Assembly (NCBI GenBank): GCA_035578905.1
Contig: JAQJVL010000173.1
Coordinates: forward strand, 1-64,000
Source of the DNA: Stictocephala bisonia
Taxonomy: Eukaryota; Arthropoda; Insecta; Hemiptera; Membracidae
Length of the DNA stretch: 64,000 nucleotides
Direction of reading: 5' to 3'
Below, in pieces: positions 58,585 to 64,000 of this stretch (position 1 is the stretch's first letter; each line of letters begins with the position of its first letter). A program made the translations under genes and the position numbers. The notes beneath the pieces are model-generated. The model saw nothing but the letters and a program-made list of their open reading frames with translations. It had not been told where the DNA came from and ran no database searches.

Positions 58585-58975
58585 GCTCCTAATGTGGATG
58601 AGCAACAACCAGCTCCACTCTTGTGACCTGCATGGCAAAAACTACAGAAAGAATATTCTACCGGAAGTTAGTAGCATTCGGAATGTAGCACTGGACCCTT
58701 CTCAACAGCGGTTGTACATGCTGGCATCCTGGGGCGGAGGAGACAAGTGGCATGTGGTCTCCTCTGACTACGATGGTAGAAGGTTAAGACTTCATGCCAG
58801 TACAACCAAGGTCACGTACGGGTTGGGAGCGCACGCAGGGCATGTCTACTGGGCACCGCATGAAGAAAACTCTTCAGTAGAATTAGGAGTGGGAAGGCAT
58901 AGCTACCCTTTGTATAGCACCCCCGTCGGACCTGGAGGTCTCAACTCACCACAGAAGATTCTGTCATTGTCTGAG
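58585..58975 (+). CDS. Gene B, exon 3: YWTD-type beta-propeller segment
   Basis: The acceptor is TTATTTCAG and the donor GAG|GTAAGA. The 391 bp encode about 130 residues: LLMWMSNNQLHSCDLHGKNY, IRNVALDPSQQRLYMLASWG, SDYDGRRLRLH, then AHAGHVYWAPHE. The blade pattern (LxW...l...dL.G, ALDP...rLY, DYDG.rlr, g.vYW) matches gene A exon 3. The frame is intact. A 3.6-kb 28-bp tandem array begins only about 80 bp behind the donor; the next exon, if any, lies beyond it and was not recognised before the window ends. Confidence 0.8.
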
Positions 58976-59054
58976 GTAAGAGATAGTCAGTTCAAATATC
59001 ACATGTTCAATTTTCCTGTAGTTTTCCAGGGAGATGAATATTCTGAATAACATT

Positions 59055-62000
59055 AGTGAGAGTAACAGGAATACCGTTCCTGAGTGAGAGTAACAGGAAT
59101 ACCTTTCCTGAGTGAGAGTGACCGGAATACCTTTCCTGAGTGAGAGTAACCGGAATACCGTTCCTGAGTGAGAGTAACAGGAATACCTTTCCTGAGTGAG
59201 AGTGACAGGAATACCTTTCCTGAGTGAGAGTAACAGGAATACCTTTCCTGAGTGAGAGTGACAGGAATACCATTGCTGAGTGAGAGTAACAGGAATACCT
59301 TTCCTGAGTGAGAGTGACAGGAATACCATTCCTGAGTGAGAGTGACCGGAATACCATTGCTGAGTGAGAGTAACAGGAATACCTTTCCTGAGTGAGAGTA
59401 ACAGGAATACCATTCCTGAGTGAGAGGAACAGGAATAACTTTCCTGAGTGAGAGTACAGGAATACCGTTCCTGAGTGAGAGTAACCGGAATAACTTTCCT
59501 GAGTGAGAGTACAGGAATACCGTTCCTGAGTGAGAGTAACAGGATACCGTTCCTGAGTGAGAGTAACAGGAATACCTTTCCTGAGTGAGAGTAACAGGAA
59601 TAACTTTCCTGAGTGAGAGTACAGGAATACCGTTCCTGAGTGAGAGTAACCGGAATAACTTTCCTGAGTGAGAGTACAGGAATACCGTTCCTGAGTGAGA
59701 GTAACAGGATACCGTTCCTGAGTGAGAGTACAGGAATACCGTTCCTGAGTGAGAGTAACAGGATACCGTTCCTGAGTGAGAGTAACAGGAATACCTTTCC
59801 TGAGTGAGAGTAACAGGAATAACTTTCCTGAGTGAGAGTACAGGAATACCGTTCCTGAGTGAGAGTAACAGGATACCGTTCCTGAGTGAGAGTAACAGGA
59901 ATACCTTTCCTGAGTGAGAGTAACAGGATACCGTTCTTGAGTGAGAGTAACAGGAATACCTTTCCTGAGTGAGAGTAACAGGATGCCGTTCCTGAGTGAG
60001 AGTAACAGGAATACCTTTCCTGAGTGAGAGTAACAGGAAACCGTTCTTGAGTGAGAGTAACAGGAATACCTTTCCTGAGTGAGAATGACAGGAATACCTT
60101 TCCTGAGTGAGAGTAACAGGAATAACTTTCCTGAGTGAGAGTACAGGAATACCGTTCCTGAGTGAGAGTAACAGGATACCGTTCCTGAGTGAGAGTAACA
60201 GGAATACCGTTCTTGAGTGAGAGTAACAGGAATACCTTTCCTGAGTGAGAGTAACAGGATACCGTTCCTGAGTGAGAGTAACAGGAATACCTTTCCTGAG
60301 TGAGAGTAACAGGAAACCGTTCTTGAGTGAGAGTAACAGGAATACCTTTCCTGAGTGAGAGTAACAGGATACCGTTCTTGAGTAAGAGTAACAGGAATAC
60401 CTTTCCTGAGTGAGAGTAACAGGAATACCGTTCTTGAGTGAGAGTAACAGGAATACCTTTCCTGAGTGAGAGTAACAGGAATACCGTTCTTGAGTGAGAG
60501 TAACAGGAATACCTTTCCTGAGTGAGAGTAACAGGAATACCTTTCCTGAGTGAGAGTAACAGGAATACCGTTCTTGAGTAAGAGTAACAGGAATACCTTT
60601 CCTGAGTGAGAGTAACAGGATACCGTTCCTGAGTGAGAGTAACAGGAATACCTTTCCTGAGTGAGAGTAACAGGATACCATTCCTGAGTGAGAGTAACAG
60701 GAATACCGTTCTTGAGTGAGAGTAACAGGAATACCTTTCCTGAGTGAGAGTAACAGGATACCGTTCCTGAGTGAGAGTAACAGGAATACCTTTCCTGAGT
60801 GAGAGTAACAGGAATACCGTTCTTGAGTGAGAGTAACAGGAATACCTTTCCTGAGTGAGAGTAACAGGAATACCTTTCTTGAGTGAGAGTAACAGGAATA
60901 CCTTTCCTGAGTGAGAGTAACAGGATACCGTTCCTGAGTGAGAGTAACAGGAATACCTTTCCTGAGTGAGAGTAACAGGAATACCGTTCTTGAGTGAGAG
61001 TAACAGGAATACCTTTCCTGAGTGAGAGTAACAGGATACCGTTCTTGAGTGAGATTAACAGGAATACCGTTCTTGAGTGAGAGTAACAGTAATACTTTTC
61101 CTGAGTGAGAGTAACAGGAATACATTTCCTGAGTGAAAGTAACAGGAATACCTTTCCTGAGTGAGAGTAACAGGAATACCTTTCCTGAGTGAGAGTAACA
61201 GGAATACCTTTCCTGAGTGAGAATAACAGGAATACCTTTCCTGAGTGAGAGTAACAGGAATACCTTTCCTGAGTGAGAGTAACAGGAATACCTTTCCTGA
61301 GTGAGAGTAACAGGAATACCTTTCCTGAGTGAGAGTAACAGGAATACCTTTCCTGAGTGAGAGTAACAGGAATACCTTTCCTGAGTGAGAGTAACAGGAA
61401 TACCTTTCCTGAGTGAGAGTAACAGGAATACCTTTCCTGAGTGAGAGTAACAGGAATACATTTCCTGAGTGAGAGTAACAGGAATACCTTTCCTGAGTGA
61501 GAGTAACAGGAATACCTTTCCTAAGTGAGAGTAACAGGAATACCTTTCCTGAGTGAGAGTAACAGGAATGCCTTTCCTGAGTGAGAGTAACAGGAATACC
61601 TTTCCTGAGTGAGAGTAACAGGAATACCTTTCCTGAGTGAGAGTAACAGGAATACCTTTCCTGAGTGAGAGTAACAGGATACCGTTCCTGAGTGAGAGTA
61701 ACATTAATACCTTTCCTGAGTGAGAGTAACAGGAATACCTTTCCTGAGTGAGAGTATCAGGAATACCGTTCTTGAGTGAGAGTAACAGGAATACCTTTCC
61801 TAAGTGACAGTGACAGGAATACCTTTCCTGAGTGAGAGTAACAGGAATACCTTTCCTGAGTGAGAGTAACAGGAATGCCTTTCTTGAGTGGGAGTAACAG
61901 GAATACCTTTCCTGAGTGAGAGTAACAGGAATACCTTTCCTGAGTGAGAGTGACCGGAATGTCATTCCTAAGTGAGAGTGACAGGAAACCCATTCCTGAG

Positions 62001-62682
62001 TGAGAGTGACAGGAATACCTTTCCTAAGTGACAGTGACAGGAATACCTTTCCTGAGTGAGAGTAACAGGAATACCTTTCCTGAGTGAGAGTAACAGGAAT
62101 ACCTTTCCTAAGTGACAGTGACAGGAATACCTTTCCTGAGTGAGAGTAACAGGAATACCTTTCCTGAGTGAGAGTAACAGGAATGCCTTTCTTGAGTGAG
62201 AGTAACAGGAATACCTTTCCTGAGTGAGAGTAACAGGAATAACTTTCCTGAGTGAGAGTGACCGGAATGTCTTTCCTAAGTGAGAGTGACAGGAAACCCA
62301 TTCCTGAGTGAGAGTGACAAGAAAACTGTTCCTGAGTGAGAGTGACAGGAATACGGTTCCTAAGTGAGAGTGACAGGAATAGCTTTCCTAAGTGAGAGTG
62401 ACAGGAATACCATTGCTGAGTGAGAGTAACAGGAATACCTTTGCTGAGTGAGAGTGACAGGAATACCATTGCTGAGTGAGAGTAACAGGAATACCATTGC
62501 TGAGTGAGAGTGACAGGAATATCAGTCCTGAGTGAGAGTAACAGGAATACCATTGCTGAGTGAGAGTAACAGGAATACCTTTCCTGAGTGAGAGTGACAG
62601 GAATACCATTGCTGAGTGAGAGTGACAGGAATACCATTCCTGAGTGAGAGTGACAGGAATATCAGTCCTGAGTGAGAGTGAC
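59055..62682. repeat. 28-bp tandem array, about 130 units, 3.6 kb
   Basis: The unit is CAGGAATACCTTTCCTGAGT plus GAGAGTAA, with frequent variants (ACCGTTCC, ACCATTGC, GTGACAGG, ATAACTTT). Some units lack one or two bases (ACAGGATACC, AGTACAGGAA). Between about 59430 and 60200 these variants follow each other in a recurring order, a higher-order pattern; 61190-61680 is almost uniform; 61930-62680 is the most diverse. Each common unit holds the palindrome CAGGAA-TACCT-TTCCTG. Because the unit is not a multiple of three and no frame of it contains a stop on the minus strand, a 1194-codon frame crosses the array by chance. Confidence 0.97.
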
Positions 62683-62954
62683 CTTCGTGGTTAAGGTACT
62701 TTAATCGGTACGTTAATTACCCCATAAAACAGGATCGTTGTACCTTAATACATGCGAATGACATGAAGTTTAAATAATCTTACAATATTAAACGTAATTT
62801 GCATAGACTACGTTTAATTCTCTCCCATCTGGAATATTTTTTGCACTTAAGAAAAGAAATGTGTTAAACCTTTAAGTGTATTTGTTGGTATAAAATAAAA
62901 TATAGCTTTACACAGTATTTTATTACTAAAAACCCTTTAGTCAATATTTTTTTA
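62683..62954. other. Unassigned AT-rich spacer
   Basis: No exon or repeat was recognised. Confidence 0.4.
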
Positions 62955-63180
62955 TTGAAAAGGAGAGGCCGATCTCCTTCTTAACCTCACTCTGCCCATT
63001 CCTCATAGACATTGATCTTTGCGAGGAACTTATTCAGACACAGAGAGGAACCAGTACAGTATAAGGTGAATATTATTGAACAATCTTCCAGTCTAGGCCG
63101 GATTAGAACCAGCGCTATCTCTAACCCAAGCTCAAAGTCCGGACGCCTGAGACCGCTCGGCCACCGGCTCGCCCAACAAT
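62955..63180 (-). mobile_element. Leu-tRNA-like SINE or tRNA pseudogene
   Basis: The minus strand shows CCGGTGGCCGAGCGGTCTCA (A box with the long-D-arm look of tRNA-Leu or tRNA-Ser) at about 63170-63151, and CGCTGGTTCTAATCCGGCC (B box) at about 63109-63091. Non-tRNA sequence continues for about 130 bp (to GAGGTTAAGAAGGAGATCGG), as in a SINE body. The acceptor and T stems match poorly, so a working tRNA is unlikely. Confidence 0.6.
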
Positions 63181-64000
63181 TAGGCCTACATCTGTAATTA
63201 ATAATAGTATGTTATAATTCTCATTAAACTTTCAATCTACTTTACTGGCCTTATGTGTAGCAGGCAAGTCTAAGAAGAAATCAACTGGAACAATTGAACT
63301 TCCATTTTATGATATCACTATGTTTATATGTGTGTATGTATATTTATTTTTATTGTATTTTTCCACGTTATTCACAATATACATCAACACGTGGACATTC
63401 AATTTAAAAGTATTGTAAATAGAATAATATATTTTAAAATATTCACGACCAAACAGCGATGAATTATTTTATAAAGCTTCATATTAATTTATATGTTTTC
63501 AGCCAATTTGGAATTTGAAGGTGTGTCATCCTGATCTGCAAAAGACAATATCGAATGTCTCTAATTATTTATAAACACGTGCTTCTTAATTAATTGTTCA
63601 TAGAAGAACATAACCAGTAAAGTTACAAGATACTGTTAATTGTTCATAACTTTTTATGAATCAAGACTTAACTCAAGCAACTAACGTATAACGTCATTTT
63701 AATAAATGTATCAACGCGTGGACACTAAGTAATAGTTTTTAGAAGTATGTTATTTGTGAGAGTTGCTTTAATTGATGTCATTTTATATATATATATAATA
63801 CTGATTGAATATTATGTAATATATTATAGTATAATTGTACTCTTTTATACTTAAAATATTTGTAGCAATACTAATTTTATAACTTTTCACTTAGTCCAAA
63901 CTCTATTCTTAGTGTACTCATATTTATTCATGGATTTATACGACTTTTAAAGTTATAGCTACAGTTTTACTAATATTATATGTGATTTACATCAATAAAA
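63181..64000. other. Unassigned AT-rich right edge
   Basis: No exon, RNA or repeat was recognised. Confidence 0.4.

Noticed and set aside
59053..62637. A 1194-codon open frame on the minus strand
   Set aside because: It spans a 28-bp tandem repeat. The unit length is not a multiple of three and has no stop in any minus-strand frame, so a long frame arises by chance. The translation is a 28-residue periodic string without domain character.

Overview
The window is AT-rich animal genomic DNA with spliced gene fragments, tRNA-derived SINEs, non-LTR retrotransposons, Penelope-like elements (PLEs) and large tandem arrays. The repeat spectrum and codon context suggest an arthropod, possibly a hemipteran insect. 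That placement is an inference; nothing here fixes the species. No complete host gene lies inside the window and no operon-like gene content is present.

Host coding content is confined to about 37.8-41.4 kb (minus strand, called gene A) and 54.8-59.0 kb (plus strand, called gene B). Each has three recognisable exons. They encode part of a YWTD / LDL-receptor class B-type beta-propeller, with matching exon order, matching splice phases and a middle exon of identical length (234 bp). The two genes are old paralogues placed head to head, about 13.5 kb apart. Gene B also carries two dead tandem copies of the front of its second exon. No other exons of either gene could be recognised.

The DNA between the paralogues holds a young PLE (41.66-46.06 kb). 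It has one full-length open frame (RT plus GIY-YIG endonuclease) and a nearly identical 5'-truncated copy in inverted orientation. Both outer ends carry a compact hairpin motif that resembles a hammerhead ribozyme, and a candidate 10-bp target duplication flanks the pair. Next come a broken jockey-like non-LTR element (47.2-49.8 kb), several SINEs and a 249-bp higher-order tandem repeat (52.3-53.0 kb).

The left half (0-37 kb) has no recognised host gene. It contains a 46-bp tandem array (0.3-1.0 kb), a decayed PLE (4.9-7.2 kb), two decayed non-LTR elements (9.6-11.4 and 16.5-19.1 kb, the second split by a nested SINE), a foldback element whose arms carry the same hammerhead-like motif (12.4-12.9 kb), (CA)n and (GA)n microsatellites, four interspersed repeat families and long AT-rich tracts.

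The right end (59.05-62.68 kb) is a 3.6-kb array of a 28-bp unit, just after the third exon of gene B. A 32-36-bp G-rich minisatellite recurs at eight places on both strands, including close behind the first two recognised gene B exons. The strongest leads are the hammerhead-like motif shared by unrelated-looking elements, the dispersed quadruplex-prone minisatellite tied to gene B introns, and the partial exon triplication.
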